DNA of 64,000 nucleotides from Bacillus cereus G9842 (lineage in GTDB: Bacteria; Bacillota; Bacilli; Bacillales; Bacillaceae_G), in contig NC_011772.1 in the NCBI RefSeq assembly GCF_000021305.1, forward strand, positions 3,572,001 through 3,636,000, in the 5' to 3' direction. Below are positions 1 through 8,581 of the stretch, in pieces; the first letter of the stretch is position 1; the number at the start of each line of letters is the position of its first letter. The translations under genes were made by a program, and so were the position numbers. Under the pieces are notes generated by a model. It saw only the letters and a program-made list of their open reading frames with translations, did not search any database and was not told where the DNA came from.

Positions 1-172
1 TGCTATTGATAAGGTAAAGGGTGAAGTAAAAGAAGTTGTTGGGAAAGTAACTGACAATAAGAAATTACAAGCTGAAGGAAAATGGGATAAGGTGAAAGGC
101 ACTGCTAAAGATACAGTTGGTAATGTGAAAGAAAAAGTACATGAATATAAAGAACATAAGAAAGAAAAATAA
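1..172 (+). CDS. CsbD family stress protein, 3' part only
   Basis: The reading frame is open from base 2 to a TAA at 170-172 and gives about 56 residues rich in Lys, Glu and Val. The repeated pattern DKVKGxxK...VGKVTDNKKLQAEGKWDKVKG is the CsbD-like signature. The family consists of small, soluble general-stress (SigB-type) proteins whose biochemical role is unknown. The 5' end lies outside the window, so start and promoter cannot be judged. A strong hairpin terminator follows immediately. Confidence 0.85.
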   Translation, partial: AIDKVKGEVKEVVGKVTDNKKLQAEGKWDKVKGTAKDTVGNVKEKVHEYKEHKKEK

Positions 173-196
173 AAAAGAGCCCATCGGCTCTTTTTT
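171..196. terminator. Bidirectional terminator between csbD and DUF2164 gene
   Basis: An 11-bp stem (171-181 with 186-196) has a 4-base loop and A/T tails on both sides. It can end transcription of the csbD gene rightward and of the amidase/DUF2164 operon leftward. Confidence 0.8.
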
Positions 197-443
197 ATTT
201 TCCTTCATTCTTCTCTAACACGTATAAATCTTCTTCAATATTCGTTAATTTCTCACTTACAAGCTTTCTTGCATCTCCAATTGCTTGATTGTATGCAAAT
301 GGTCCAACTAATTTAATCATCTCTTCTATTAAACGCTCTGCTTGGAAACGTCCAATTTCATCTAAATCTTCTTCCATGAAAAATTGCTGAATTTGTGCTA
401 CAAGCTCTTCTTTTTTATCATTTGGTATTTTTATATTCATCAT
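195..443 (-). CDS. DUF2164 family protein
   Basis: This is an 82-residue acidic protein with the DUF2164 pattern: IPxxKKEELVAQIQQFF near the N-terminus, GPFAYNQAIGDA in the middle and EEDLYVLE near the end. No function is established for the family. There is no signal peptide or membrane segment. A GAGGAGT ribosome site precedes two adjacent ATG codons (443 or 440), and either may be used. It is the last gene of a leftward operon, 19 bases after the amidase gene. The co-transcribed amidase and PP2C-like phosphatase are the only functional hint. Confidence 0.85.
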   Translation of the reverse strand: MMNIKIPNDKKEELVAQIQQFFMEEDLDEIGRFQAERLIEEMIKLVGPFAYNQAIGDARKLVSEKLTNIEEDLYVLEKNEGK

Positions 444-462
444 CGTTGTTACTCCTCTATAT

Positions 463-915
463 TTAAGATAATATCTTCCTTAACTCTACCATAGAAAAAC
501 GATTACCAGGACAGCTTTTTGTAACTCCTTCTAACTCCCTATGACCGAGTATATTCTCTTTCTTTATAGCAAATTGCTTCATAAATATTTTACATAAAGA
601 ATATAATGCATTCACTTGTGCAGGAGTTGGATCGTATTTATCAAAATTTCCCGTCATACATATCCCAATTGTATGGCGGTTATGATCTTTCGCATGCGCT
701 CCAATATGTAAACCTCGTCCTTCCACTACAGTTCCGTCCTCTTCGATAAAATAGTTGTAACCAATCCCACTCCACCCTTTTACAGTTTGATGAAATTCAT
801 GCGTTTTATACACGTCCCATCCATCTTCAGCTGTATGGTGAATAATCAGTTTGTTTACTTTTTCTAAAGGAACTAATTCATCTTGAAATGTTAGATTGAC
901 ACGTTTAATTTCCAT
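463..915 (-). CDS. N-acetylmuramoyl-L-alanine amidase (Amidase_2/PGRP fold)
   Basis: This 150-residue protein is a single Amidase_2 domain that would cleave the MurNAc-L-Ala bond of peptidoglycan. Likely zinc ligands are His26 or His27 (LIIHHTAE), His125 (LGHREL) and Cys135 (KSCPGNRF). The Tyr/Asn-rich GYNYFIEEDGTVVEGR stretch is the usual family core. It has neither a signal peptide nor a wall-binding domain, so it is either intracellular, for example in recycling of muropeptides, or released on lysis. It lies 15 bases after the PP2C-like gene and 19 bases before the DUF2164 gene, indicating one transcript. Confidence 0.9.
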   Translation of the reverse strand: MEIKRVNLTFQDELVPLEKVNKLIIHHTAEDGWDVYKTHEFHQTVKGWSGIGYNYFIEEDGTVVEGRGLHIGAHAKDHNRHTIGICMTGNFDKYDPTPAQVNALYSLCKIFMKQFAIKKENILGHRELEGVTKSCPGNRFSMVELRKILS

Positions 916-930
916 TTGAACTGCCTCCTC

Positions 931-1734
931 TTAAAAATCAATCATAATAATCGTTTTATCATCTGGTCTTATTCTCTTTTCCCCTTCCAGCTCTTCAATG
1001 ATTGCTACATATTCGTTTATACTATTCTTTCTTATATATGCAACTGTTTGTTCGAGTGGCCAATCTGGGTGAAATAACCCGTCTGAACAAATAAAAATTC
1101 CACTCACTTCATCTATATGTAATTCACCATGTTGTAAATAATGTATCGCTTCTTTCATTCCATTTGCAACTGAATAACCATTTGGCATATTTGCAAGATA
1201 ACGATTGTACTTTAACTGTTCTCGAACATCTTGAAAAACATGTTCCTCCGGGACAGATAAACCTTTCTTACGATCTTCTTCCCTCTTCCTTTTTGCTCGG
1301 TTACTAATTCCTTTAACTGTGTCTTTCGTTAATACTTGCATCGTTCCATTTTGAAAAGTTGCGACAATCATACAGTCCCCAAGCTGCGCATATTCAATTT
1401 TCTCACCATCTATTTGAACTGCCGCAATACATGTACACCACAAATGATCTTTCTTTCTCGTATCTACTTTATATTCCAACATTTTGCTTTGCAATGCTTC
1501 ATTTGCTTTTGCAACTGCAAATCGTAACCTATGATTCTCTCGTAATGAAGTAAAATAACTTGCAAATAAATGCGAAGCGATGTATGCTCCATTATGTCCA
1601 TTTTCATCACCAAACGGGACAAGTGGTGTTGCACCGTCACATACACCATAAATCTTTTTTTCTTTATTACAAAAATAAGAATCCTCACATTCTTGCTTCA
1701 ACGGGCTTTTCTGTTGATATGTTTTTATCTTCAC
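931..1734 (-). CDS. PP2C-like serine/threonine phosphatase
   Basis: The predicted 267-residue soluble protein has PP2C-type metal-binding motifs: Asp18 in CEDSYF, Asp33-Gly34 in GVCDGATP, SDG in IFICSDGL, and Asp258-Asp259 in RPDDKTII near the C-terminus. It would dephosphorylate protein Ser/Thr residues, but no partner kinase is nearby. I chose the GTG at 1734 because AAAGGGGA lies 7 bases upstream; the longer frame from a TTG at 1752 would place that ribosome site inside the gene. It is the first gene of a three-gene leftward operon with the amidase and the DUF2164 protein. Confidence 0.8.
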   Translation of the reverse strand: MKIKTYQQKSPLKQECEDSYFCNKEKKIYGVCDGATPLVPFGDENGHNGAYIASHLFASYFTSLRENHRLRFAVAKANEALQSKMLEYKVDTRKKDHLWCTCIAAVQIDGEKIEYAQLGDCMIVATFQNGTMQVLTKDTVKGISNRAKRKREEDRKKGLSVPEEHVFQDVREQLKYNRYLANMPNGYSVANGMKEAIHYLQHGELHIDEVSGIFICSDGLFHPDWPLEQTVAYIRKNSINEYVAIIEELEGEKRIRPDDKTIIMIDF

Positions 1735-1848
1735 AACTGTATCCCCTTTCAAATAATAAAATACTCAAATTCTTTTGATTAATCTAATTTACCGAAATAA
1801 ACTGTTTTTACCCAAAACTTTCAATATCATATATAATCTTGAAATAAT

Positions 1849-2688
1849 ATGAATTTTTCAGTGAAGGACGGGAAAGAAATGGTCAGATTCCTTGGTGTTA
1901 TTATCGGTTCTATTATTATTGCGGTTGCCTTTAATCTTTTCCTTATCCCCCACAAAATTTTAAGTAGTGGAATTGGCGGAATTGCTATTATTTTAGGAAT
2001 TGTAACCCCTGTAAACACAGGCATTATTAACTTTGTATTAAACTTACCTATCCTTATTTTAGGGTACATAGGTCTTGGAAAAAAAGTAATTTTTAACACA
2101 GTTGTCTCTGTAGTTGTATTATCTGTTGCATTATACTACGTTCCAGTAAAAGTCGTAGCAACAGATCCATTGTTATCTTCTATCTTCGGAGGTGTCATCG
2201 CCGGAGCTGGTATTGGTCTTGTTTTTAACTGTAATGGATCCACTGGTGGATTTGATATTATCGGTATGCTTTTATCCCGCAAGCGAGACATTAAACTTGG
2301 CGGATTCCTTATTATTTTAAATGCAGTCGTTGTAATAATCGCAGGATTCTTCTTCACCTGGGATGTTGCACTTACAAGCTTACTTTCAATTTATGTAACT
2401 GGTAAAGTAATTGATGCTGTTCATACAAAACATCGTAAAGTTACACTTATGATTGTAACAAATGAAGCAGAAAAAATGAAAAAACAACTTCTTTCAACTG
2501 TTGTACGTGGAATAACGTTACTTGATGGCGAAGGTGCTTATTCAAGCGAGAAAAAGCGTGTACTTATGACCGTCGTTTCTCGTGAAGAATTAGCAAGTAT
2601 GAAACTAACAATTTCTGAAATCGACCCGAATGCATTCGTTAATATTACAGAAACTGTAGAAGTATTAGGACTTTTCAGAAGAAGTTAA
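1849..2688 (+). CDS. YitT family membrane protein
   Basis: This 279-residue protein has about five or six hydrophobic segments in the first 190 residues and a C-terminal soluble DUF2179 domain (about 215-275: TLMIVTNEAEKMKKQLL, then GITLLDGEGAYS). This is the YitT/DUF161 architecture. The transported substrate, if any, is unknown. The ATG at 1849 has a poor ribosome site. An in-frame ATG at 1879 follows GGACGGGAAAGAA and may be the real start, which would give 269 residues. A symmetrical terminator separates it from the convergent VOC gene. Confidence 0.85.
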   Translation: MNFSVKDGKEMVRFLGVIIGSIIIAVAFNLFLIPHKILSSGIGGIAIILGIVTPVNTGIINFVLNLPILILGYIGLGKKVIFNTVVSVVVLSVALYYVPVKVVATDPLLSSIFGGVIAGAGIGLVFNCNGSTGGFDIIGMLLSRKRDIKLGGFLIILNAVVVIIAGFFFTWDVALTSLLSIYVTGKVIDAVHTKHRKVTLMIVTNEAEKMKKQLLSTVVRGITLLDGEGAYSSEKKRVLMTVVSREELASMKLTISEIDPNAFVNITETVEVLGLFRRS

Positions 2689-2716
2689 AGACTAGGTGGG
2701 AATCCACCTAGTCTTT
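2687..2716. terminator. Bidirectional terminator
   Basis: A perfect 13-bp stem (2687-2699 with 2704-2716) with a 4-base loop lies between convergent genes and overlaps both 3' ends. Confidence 0.85.
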
Positions 2717-3079
2717 ATTTTGCATAAATTCAATTCGGTTTCCAAATGGATCTGACACGTAAAATCGAATTACATCTGGCCGTGCATAATCATCAATCAC
2801 TTTAACACCTTGCTCTATAAGTGTTTGCTTAAATTCATTAATTTCATTCACATAAAAAGCTGGATGAGCCTTTTTAGCTGGTGTAAAGTTCCGCTCCACA
2901 CCAATATGGATTTCTTGATTTCCGCATTTAAACCAACATCCACCTCGTTTTTTCAACTTTTCTGGCTTTGGAATTTCTTCCATACCAATTGTATTCCCAT
3001 AAAAATCACGCGCCTCTTCTTCACACCCTACAGGTGCAGCTACTTGCACGTGATTAATCCCTTGAATATAATTTTTCAT
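2708..3079 (-). CDS. VOC family protein (glyoxalase/bleomycin-resistance fold)
   Basis: A 123-residue single-module vicinal-oxygen-chelate protein. The N-terminus INHVQVAAPVGCEEEARDFY and the C-terminus FYVSDPFGNRIEFM are typical VOC half-repeats, with His at the first metal position and Glu at the last. Substrate cannot be inferred; glyoxalase-like isomerase, dioxygenase and antibiotic-binding proteins share this fold. It stands alone, convergent with yitT. Confidence 0.8.
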   Translation of the reverse strand: MKNYIQGINHVQVAAPVGCEEEARDFYGNTIGMEEIPKPEKLKKRGGCWFKCGNQEIHIGVERNFTPAKKAHPAFYVNEINEFKQTLIEQGVKVIDDYARPDVIRFYVSDPFGNRIEFMQNKD

Positions 3080-3315
3080 TTTCTCTCCCCCTCCTCTACC
3101 CTAATGTTATACGGAAAACAGCCGTCTGTAACTTACAAGAGGTTTATAAAACAATATAAGCTCCCCTTATTAACATCCTGCATTCACCTTGCAAAAAATA
3201 AAAAAAACAAAATTTATTCTATAACTTCCATTTTTTATAGAAATACACATTACATCTATATTATAGTTATGAATAGACAAATCTTTTTAGATGCTATTTG
3301 TACGGAGGAACTATT

Positions 3316-4848
3316 ATGAGTCGTAAAAAATATTCACCAACTCAAAAAAAACGTCATCCGAACATTTCTAGACGTTTGCGAAACCATATACAAGATCGTT
3401 CATTAACAGAAATGTACGCATCTCTGTTCGAACACAATCCTGATAGTATTATTTCATTAAATTTAGAAGGAGTTATTCTACATATAAATCCTTCTGCCGA
3501 AAGAATATTAGGTTACACTTCTTTAGAATTAGAACAGAAAAATATTACCTCTATTTTAGAAGCCCATATTTCTGAGCAAGTATTACAAAATATAAAGAAT
3601 ACTGAAGCGGATAATCAACAAGAGTATATCTTATCTATTTATCATAAAAATGGATTCTTATTAGATGTTGTGACAAAACTAGTTCCTATTTTTGTTCAAA
3701 ATCGTCTTACTGGCGTATATGCTATTATGAAGCCGCTTGAAAAATCAGAAAGAATTGAGAATATGCTAAAAGAAAGTGAGAAGAGATTACGTACATTAGT
3801 AAACTCCATGCCTGCCTTTGTTATATTTAAAGATCATGAAGGGCGCTGGCTTGAGGCAAATGACTACGCACTTTCTTGCTTCAATTTCCATCATGTACCT
3901 TACCATGGGAAAAAAGATAGCGAACTCATTCAATATAATGAAGCATACCGAGAAGCTTTTTTACATTGTGAAGAAATTGATGAACTAGCATGGCAACAAA
4001 GACAAATTCTTCATGGCGAGGAATTTATTATACATAGAGATGATTTCGATCTAATCTTAAGTATATCAAAAGTCCCGCTTTATCATCCTGACGGTTCTCG
4101 CAAAGGTCTTATCGTGATGGGGAGAGATGTTACTGAGCTAAAAGAAACTGAAAAGTTATTACGAAAATCTGAGAAGCTCGCAGTAGTCGGACAACTGACA
4201 GCTGGAATTGCCCATGAAATTCGAAATCCACTCACTTCTCTAAAAGGTTTTCTAACGTTGCTCCTCCCTGAAATAAATGAGGAGCAAAAATGGTATATCG
4301 ATGTTATGTTAAGTGAGATTTCACAAATGGAATCCATCACGAGTCAATTTATGGCGATGTCTAAGCCACAAGTATTATCTATCCAAACTTGTAACATACA
4401 AACTTTAATTGAAGAGGTAGTTACATTTATTTTACCGACTGCAATTATGCATAGCGTTCATATCATCATGGATCATTTTGATTACGTATATGATATTCAA
4501 TGTGACGGTAACCAATTAAAACAAGTTTTTATAAACATATTAAAAAATGCGATAGAAGCGATGCCAAATGGCGGAAATATTTTCATTCAAACAAAACCAT
4601 TAGAGGATAATTTCATCTTAATACGAATTATCGATGAAGGTTGTGGCATTCCAGAAGATCGTATCTCCCGTCTAGGCGAACCTTTTTATAGTTTAAAAGA
4701 AAAAGGCACAGGACTAGGATTAATGATGTGTTACAAAATAATTGAAGAACATCATGGTAAATTACACATTTCAAGCGAATTAAATAAAGGTACGATTGTT
4801 GATATTGAGCTACCACTTTCTTCATCTCATCTTGCAATCCAGTCTTAA
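3316..4848 (+). CDS. PAS-PAS soluble sensor histidine kinase (sporulation-kinase type)
   Basis: A 510-residue kinase. A PAS domain covers about residues 30-120 and a second about 150-275. They are followed by HisKA with phospho-acceptor His300 (TAGIAHEIRNPLTSLKGF) and HATPase_c with N-box NILKNAIEAM, G1 DEGCGIP and G2 GTGLGLMMCYKI. No transmembrane segment is present, so it senses a cytoplasmic signal. No response regulator is adjacent, which is usual for the Bacillus kinases that feed Spo0F, and the HisKA sequence is close to theirs; the sporulation role is inference. The ATG at 3316 follows GGAGGA; the longer frame beginning TTG at 3298 contains that ribosome site. Confidence 0.88.
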   Translation: MSRKKYSPTQKKRHPNISRRLRNHIQDRSLTEMYASLFEHNPDSIISLNLEGVILHINPSAERILGYTSLELEQKNITSILEAHISEQVLQNIKNTEADNQQEYILSIYHKNGFLLDVVTKLVPIFVQNRLTGVYAIMKPLEKSERIENMLKESEKRLRTLVNSMPAFVIFKDHEGRWLEANDYALSCFNFHHVPYHGKKDSELIQYNEAYREAFLHCEEIDELAWQQRQILHGEEFIIHRDDFDLILSISKVPLYHPDGSRKGLIVMGRDVTELKETEKLLRKSEKLAVVGQLTAGIAHEIRNPLTSLKGFLTLLLPEINEEQKWYIDVMLSEISQMESITSQFMAMSKPQVLSIQTCNIQTLIEEVVTFILPTAIMHSVHIIMDHFDYVYDIQCDGNQLKQVFINILKNAIEAMPNGGNIFIQTKPLEDNFILIRIIDEGCGIPEDRISRLGEPFYSLKEKGTGLGLMMCYKIIEEHHGKLHISSELNKGTIVDIELPLSSSHLAIQS

Positions 4849-4850
4849 AT

Positions 4851-4893
4851 AAAAAAGAAGCATCTGCTAATCGTTAGCAGATGCTTCTTTTTT
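4851..4893. terminator. Bidirectional terminator
   Basis: A perfect 20-bp stem (4851-4870 with 4874-4893), loop TCG, with A and T tracts at the ends. It lies between the convergent kinase and mhqD genes. Confidence 0.9.
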
Positions 4894-5500
4894 AAAATGC
4901 TTTGTCATACCACTCTTTTGCTTTTTCTACTTCACCCATCGTTAATTGATGCCCTCGATTTTCCCAATGTATTGTTACATTCGCGTTTGCATTTTCTAAT
5001 AGTACCTTCAATTCCTCGGACTCTGCTGATGAACAAATTGGGTCATTTGTCCCAGCAGCAATAAACACAGATTTCCCTGCTAAATTTGCTAATTGCATTC
5101 CTCTTCTTGGTACCATTGGGTGATGAAGCACAGCACCTTTCAATGCATTTTCGTAATGGAATAATAAGCTTGCTGCGATATTTGCCCCATTCGAATAACC
5201 GATAGCTACAATGTTATTTCTATCGAATTTATATTCTTTAGCCGCTTCATCTAAAAATTCATTTAATTCCTTCGTACGGAAAATTAAATCCTCTTCATCA
5301 AAAATGCCTTCTGCTAATCGGCGGAAGAAACGCGGCATCCCATTCTCTAACACATTTCCCCTAACGCTTAATACCGACGCTTCCGGATCAACTATTTCTG
5401 CAAGTGATAGTAAATCTAATTCATTACCACCTGTGCCATGAAGTAATAACAACACTGGTTTTGACGTATCTTTTCCTTTTTGAAAAACATGTTTCATCAT
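4892..5500 (-). CDS. mhqD: MhqD-like carboxylesterase (alpha/beta hydrolase)
   Basis: A 202-residue alpha/beta hydrolase with an oxyanion motif LLLHGTGGNE near residue 20, nucleophile Ser in GYSNGAN, Asp in GTNDPICS and His in NRGHQL close to the end. This matches the phospholipase/carboxylesterase family of B. subtilis MhqD, which belongs to the methylhydroquinone/catechol stress response. It lies 24 bases downstream of the ring-cleaving dioxygenase gene, so the two probably form one operon controlled by the operators at 6563-6639. Two adjacent ATG codons occur at the start. Confidence 0.85.
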   Translation of the reverse strand: MMKHVFQKGKDTSKPVLLLLHGTGGNELDLLSLAEIVDPEASVLSVRGNVLENGMPRFFRRLAEGIFDEEDLIFRTKELNEFLDEAAKEYKFDRNNIVAIGYSNGANIAASLLFHYENALKGAVLHHPMVPRRGMQLANLAGKSVFIAAGTNDPICSSAESEELKVLLENANANVTIHWENRGHQLTMGEVEKAKEWYDKAF

Positions 5501-5524
5501 AATCCTTTTCCCCCTTCAATCACT

Positions 5525-6463
5525 TTAATCTAAATTTCTCACTTCAAATGGTAAAAGCGTTTGTTCAATCTGTTTTCTATGTTGTTCATATTGTTCCGGT
5601 AACTTTAATTCCTCACCCATCGTCTCTAACGATTCATCATGAGCGAAACCAGGAGGATCTGTTGCAATTTCAAATAAGATTTCACCATGTTCTCTAAAAT
5701 AAATCGCGTTAAAATAATTTCGGTCTTGTACAGGAGTTACGTGATATCCAAAACGAGTCATATGCTCTTTCCAGTCTAGCTGATCTGCATCGTCACTCGC
5801 TCTCCAAGCAATATGATGAACTGTGCCAACGCCCATTTGGCCACGACCGATTGTTGATAATTTCAAATCAATAATATTTCCAATGTCAGCAGAAGAACGG
5901 AATCGAACAAATTCACCCTCTTCTCCAATTTTCTCAAGACCCATAATATGTTCTAACAATTCAGCTGTTTTTTGAGGCTGTGCAGATAAAAGAACAGCAC
6001 CTCCAAACCCTTTAATTGCTACTTCTGGTGTAACTTCTCCAAAACTCCAATTATTTAATTCGCCTTCTTCTCTTTCAACTAATTCTATATGCAAACCATG
6101 CGGATCATCAAATTCTAAATACTGTTCTCCAAAACGAGTCATTTTTGTATACGAAACATCGAATTTTTCTAATCTATTTTCCCAAAACTCCATTGCACCT
6201 TTTGGTACAACGTAAGACGTAATTCCTACTTGACCATCTCCAATAATACCTTGACGAGCACCTGCCCATGGGAAAAACGTAATAATTGTTCCAGGCTTTC
6301 CTCCTTCATTTCCAAAATAAAGATGGTACGTACCTGGATCATCAAAATTCACTGTTTGTTTCACTAAACGTAACCCCAATACACCAGCATAAAAATCTAC
6401 ATTTTCTTGTGGATGTCCTACGATTGCTGTAATGTGGTGAATTCCCATCGTTTTCTTTGTCAT
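5525..6463 (-). CDS. mhqO: Ring-cleaving dioxygenase MhqO (two VOC modules)
   Basis: A 312-residue extradiol-type dioxygenase with two VOC modules (about residues 6-130 and 150-275). Metal-site candidates are the His pair in GIHHITAIVG, the His pair in VHHIAWRA and Glu in EILFEIATDPPGF. The family opens quinone or catechol rings in Bacillus thiol/electrophile stress. It is the first gene of an operon with mhqD. The upstream region carries two copies of the sequence known as the MhqR operator in B. subtilis, so repression by an MhqR-type MarR protein is expected. No mhqR gene is in the window. Confidence 0.88.
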   Translation of the reverse strand: MTKKTMGIHHITAIVGHPQENVDFYAGVLGLRLVKQTVNFDDPGTYHLYFGNEGGKPGTIITFFPWAGARQGIIGDGQVGITSYVVPKGAMEFWENRLEKFDVSYTKMTRFGEQYLEFDDPHGLHIELVEREEGELNNWSFGEVTPEVAIKGFGGAVLLSAQPQKTAELLEHIMGLEKIGEEGEFVRFRSSADIGNIIDLKLSTIGRGQMGVGTVHHIAWRASDDADQLDWKEHMTRFGYHVTPVQDRNYFNAIYFREHGEILFEIATDPPGFAHDESLETMGEELKLPEQYEQHRKQIEQTLLPFEVRNLD

Positions 6464-6562
6464 TTTCTCCGCCCCTTTTTATTTCATTTTAAAAACTTTT
6501 ATTCATTAAAATTCATTATTCATTTTGTCCATACTGAAAAGTAAAATCCGTCATTATAATCT

Positions 6563-6580
6563 TATCTCGAATTCGAGATA
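6563..6580. promoter_or_regulatory. MhqR-type operator, perfect palindrome
   Basis: TATCTCGAATTCGAGATA is an 18-bp perfect palindrome about 100 bases upstream of mhqO. It matches the operator reported for the B. subtilis MarR-family repressor MhqR. Minus-strand TATAAT hexamers occur on both sides of it (6584-6589 and 6553-6558), so a bound repressor would block the promoter. Confidence 0.85.
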
Positions 6581-6621
6581 TTAATTATAATATCACACTT
6601 GAATGTCTACTTTATCAAAAT

Positions 6622-6639
6622 CATCTCAAATTCGAGATA
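6622..6639. promoter_or_regulatory. Second MhqR-type operator
   Basis: CATCTCAAATTCGAGATA differs from the palindrome at 6563 in two positions and lies 59 bp from it (start to start). A weaker half-match begins at 6690 (TATCTTGAACTC). Two strong sites suggest looping or cooperative repression. Confidence 0.7.
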
Positions 6640-6765
6640 ATTCTCAAAAAATATTTACTCTATTTAAAATCTGTATTCGTAACATAAATTATCTTGAACT
6701 CAAATTTATTATAAGTTACTTACTTTTAGTTGTCAACGAATTCCGTATTTTCATTTTAAATAAAA

Positions 6766-6796
6766 AGAGAGTAAACGCCAGTTTCGTTTACTCTCT
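6766..6796 (-). terminator. putP terminator
   Basis: A 12-bp stem (6766-6777 with 6785-6796) is followed on the minus strand by a T-rich run. It lies just downstream of putP. Confidence 0.8.
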
Positions 6797-6803
6797 TCGC
6801 TAA

Positions 6804-8282
6804 TTATTTCGTTTCCTCTTCCAGCACTGCTTCCATCTCATTAAATTCACGATGAACTGCCTTAACGGGTTCTTTCGTTAATAAACTTACAACGATAACA
6901 GTTAATAAACTACAGAAGAATCCAGGTACCATTTCATACATAGTCGCTTTTAAACTTGGAATTTGTACCCATGCTATAACAACTACTGCACCAACAATCA
7001 TACCTGCAAGAACGCCCCACTTATTCGTCCTTTTCCAATATAAACTTAATAAAATAGCTGGTCCGAATGCTGAACCAAATCCAGCCCAGGCATAACCTAC
7101 AAGTGTTAAAATTGTATCACTTGGATGATACGCTAAAACAACTGCGATCATAGCTACTACTAATACTGATAATCTACCGATAAATACAAGTTCTCTGTCA
7201 CTTGCGTTACGACGGAAAAATGTTTTATAAAAGTCTTCCGTTACTGCACTTGAAATAACAAGTAATTGTGAGGAAATACTACTCATAATCGAAGCCAAAA
7301 TAGCTGATAATAAAAATCCTGTAATGTATGGATGGAATAAAATATTTGAGAATGTTACAAAGACCATTTCTGGATCTTGTAATGTCGCATTATTTTTAGC
7401 ATAATAAGCGATACCAATTAGACCAGTAAGCATTGCACCTATAATTGAAATCGTCATCCAACCGATACCGATTCTACGAGAAGTTTTTAAATCTTTAATA
7501 GAGGTAATTGCCATAAAGCGGACAATAATATGTGGTTGACCAAAATACCCAAGACCCCATGCTAAAAATGAAATAATACCAAGTATTGTAGTCCCTTTAA
7601 ACATATCTAAATGTGATGCATCAACTTGCTTAATCGTATTGAATGTTTCTGTTACACCACCGACATCCGTAAAAGCAACAATTGGCACTAGTACAAGCGC
7701 AATAAACATAATACACCCTTGCACAAAGTCCGTCCAACTTACGGCTAGAAAACCACCAAATAGTGTATACGCAACAACGACACCCACTGTTACAAATAAA
7801 CCAATTTTATAATCAAGGTTAAAAGAATTTTCAAACAAACGTCCACCTGAAACTAAACCAGCCGACGCATAAAATGTGAAAAATACTAAAATGACGATAG
7901 CGGAGACAAAACGAAGTATTTTCGTACGATCTTTAAACCGATTTTCTAAAAAGTCTGGAATCGTAATTGAATCATTTGCCACTTCTGTATACGTTCGTAA
8001 ACGCGGGGCAATGATTAAATAGTTTGCATAAGCACCTATTAATAAACCTATCGCAATCCATACACTTGATAATCCTGTTGCATACATCGCACCAGGTAAT
8101 CCCATTAGCATCCAACCACTCATGTCAGAAGCACCAGCTGATAAAGCTGTAACTGCTGGACCGAGTCCTCTTCCGCCTAACATATAATCTGATAAATCGG
8201 ATGTCTTCTTATAAGACCAATATCCGATATACAACATACCTGCCATATAAATAGCAAGCGAAACCATAATTTCAATCTTCAC
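6804..8282 (-). CDS. putP: Sodium/proline symporter
   Basis: This 492-residue protein belongs to the sodium:solute symporter family. It has about 12-13 membrane segments and PutP landmarks such as LSAGASDMSGWMLMGLPGA near residue 50, TDFVQGCIM and LGYFGQPHIIVRFMAI. It imports proline with Na+, for use as a nutrient or osmoprotectant (OpuE-like). I prefer the GTG at 8282, 5 bases after GGGAGAG; a TTG one codon earlier is too close to that site. It is monocistronic, with its own terminator. Confidence 0.9.
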   Translation of the reverse strand: MKIEIMVSLAIYMAGMLYIGYWSYKKTSDLSDYMLGGRGLGPAVTALSAGASDMSGWMLMGLPGAMYATGLSSVWIAIGLLIGAYANYLIIAPRLRTYTEVANDSITIPDFLENRFKDRTKILRFVSAIVILVFFTFYASAGLVSGGRLFENSFNLDYKIGLFVTVGVVVAYTLFGGFLAVSWTDFVQGCIMFIALVLVPIVAFTDVGGVTETFNTIKQVDASHLDMFKGTTILGIISFLAWGLGYFGQPHIIVRFMAITSIKDLKTSRRIGIGWMTISIIGAMLTGLIGIAYYAKNNATLQDPEMVFVTFSNILFHPYITGFLLSAILASIMSSISSQLLVISSAVTEDFYKTFFRRNASDRELVFIGRLSVLVVAMIAVVLAYHPSDTILTLVGYAWAGFGSAFGPAILLSLYWKRTNKWGVLAGMIVGAVVVIAWVQIPSLKATMYEMVPGFFCSLLTVIVVSLLTKEPVKAVHREFNEMEAVLEEETK

Positions 8283-8555
8283 CAAATCTCTCCCTTAGCC
8301 CATAAGCCATTCAAAATTTCGAAAAATGACTTTTTCTATTTTCTTGTATTCGCTTATGGTTCCCTACCTTAACAAACATTTTTTGTTCTTTCAAGTGAAC
8401 GAGCACTTTTCATTACATGTGAAAACCTTTATAAACGCCTTTATCCCAGTGGATTACAATGATTTTTCAAGAAATTTAAGTAAAAATATTCAGAAAATTA
8501 AACAATGTTTTTTCACACCTTATTTTCATTCGTTTACCCGATAAATTTTAAAAGA

Positions 8556-8581
8556 AAAAGCCATACAAATGTATGACTTTT
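8556..8581 (-). terminator. Terminator of the CcdC-like gene
   Basis: An imperfect hairpin with arms around an AAAT loop overlaps the stop codon of the gene starting at 9068. The minus-strand end is T-rich (TTTTCTTTT). Confidence 0.65.

Larger units (their letters stand above)
6464..6803. other. mhqO upstream region and putP terminator, no gene
   Basis: This 340-base gap holds the mhqO control region with its two operators and, at 6766-6796, the terminator of putP. A 66-codon frame on the + strand (6603-6803) has no ribosome site and is dismissed. Confidence 0.7.

Noticed and set aside
2810..3319. 169-codon frame on the + strand opposite the VOC gene
   Set aside because: It has no ribosome site, runs antisense through a well-supported VOC gene, and ends inside the kinase start region.
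6603..6803. 66-codon + strand frame in the mhqO upstream region
   Set aside because: It begins beside the operator without a ribosome site and runs through the putP terminator.
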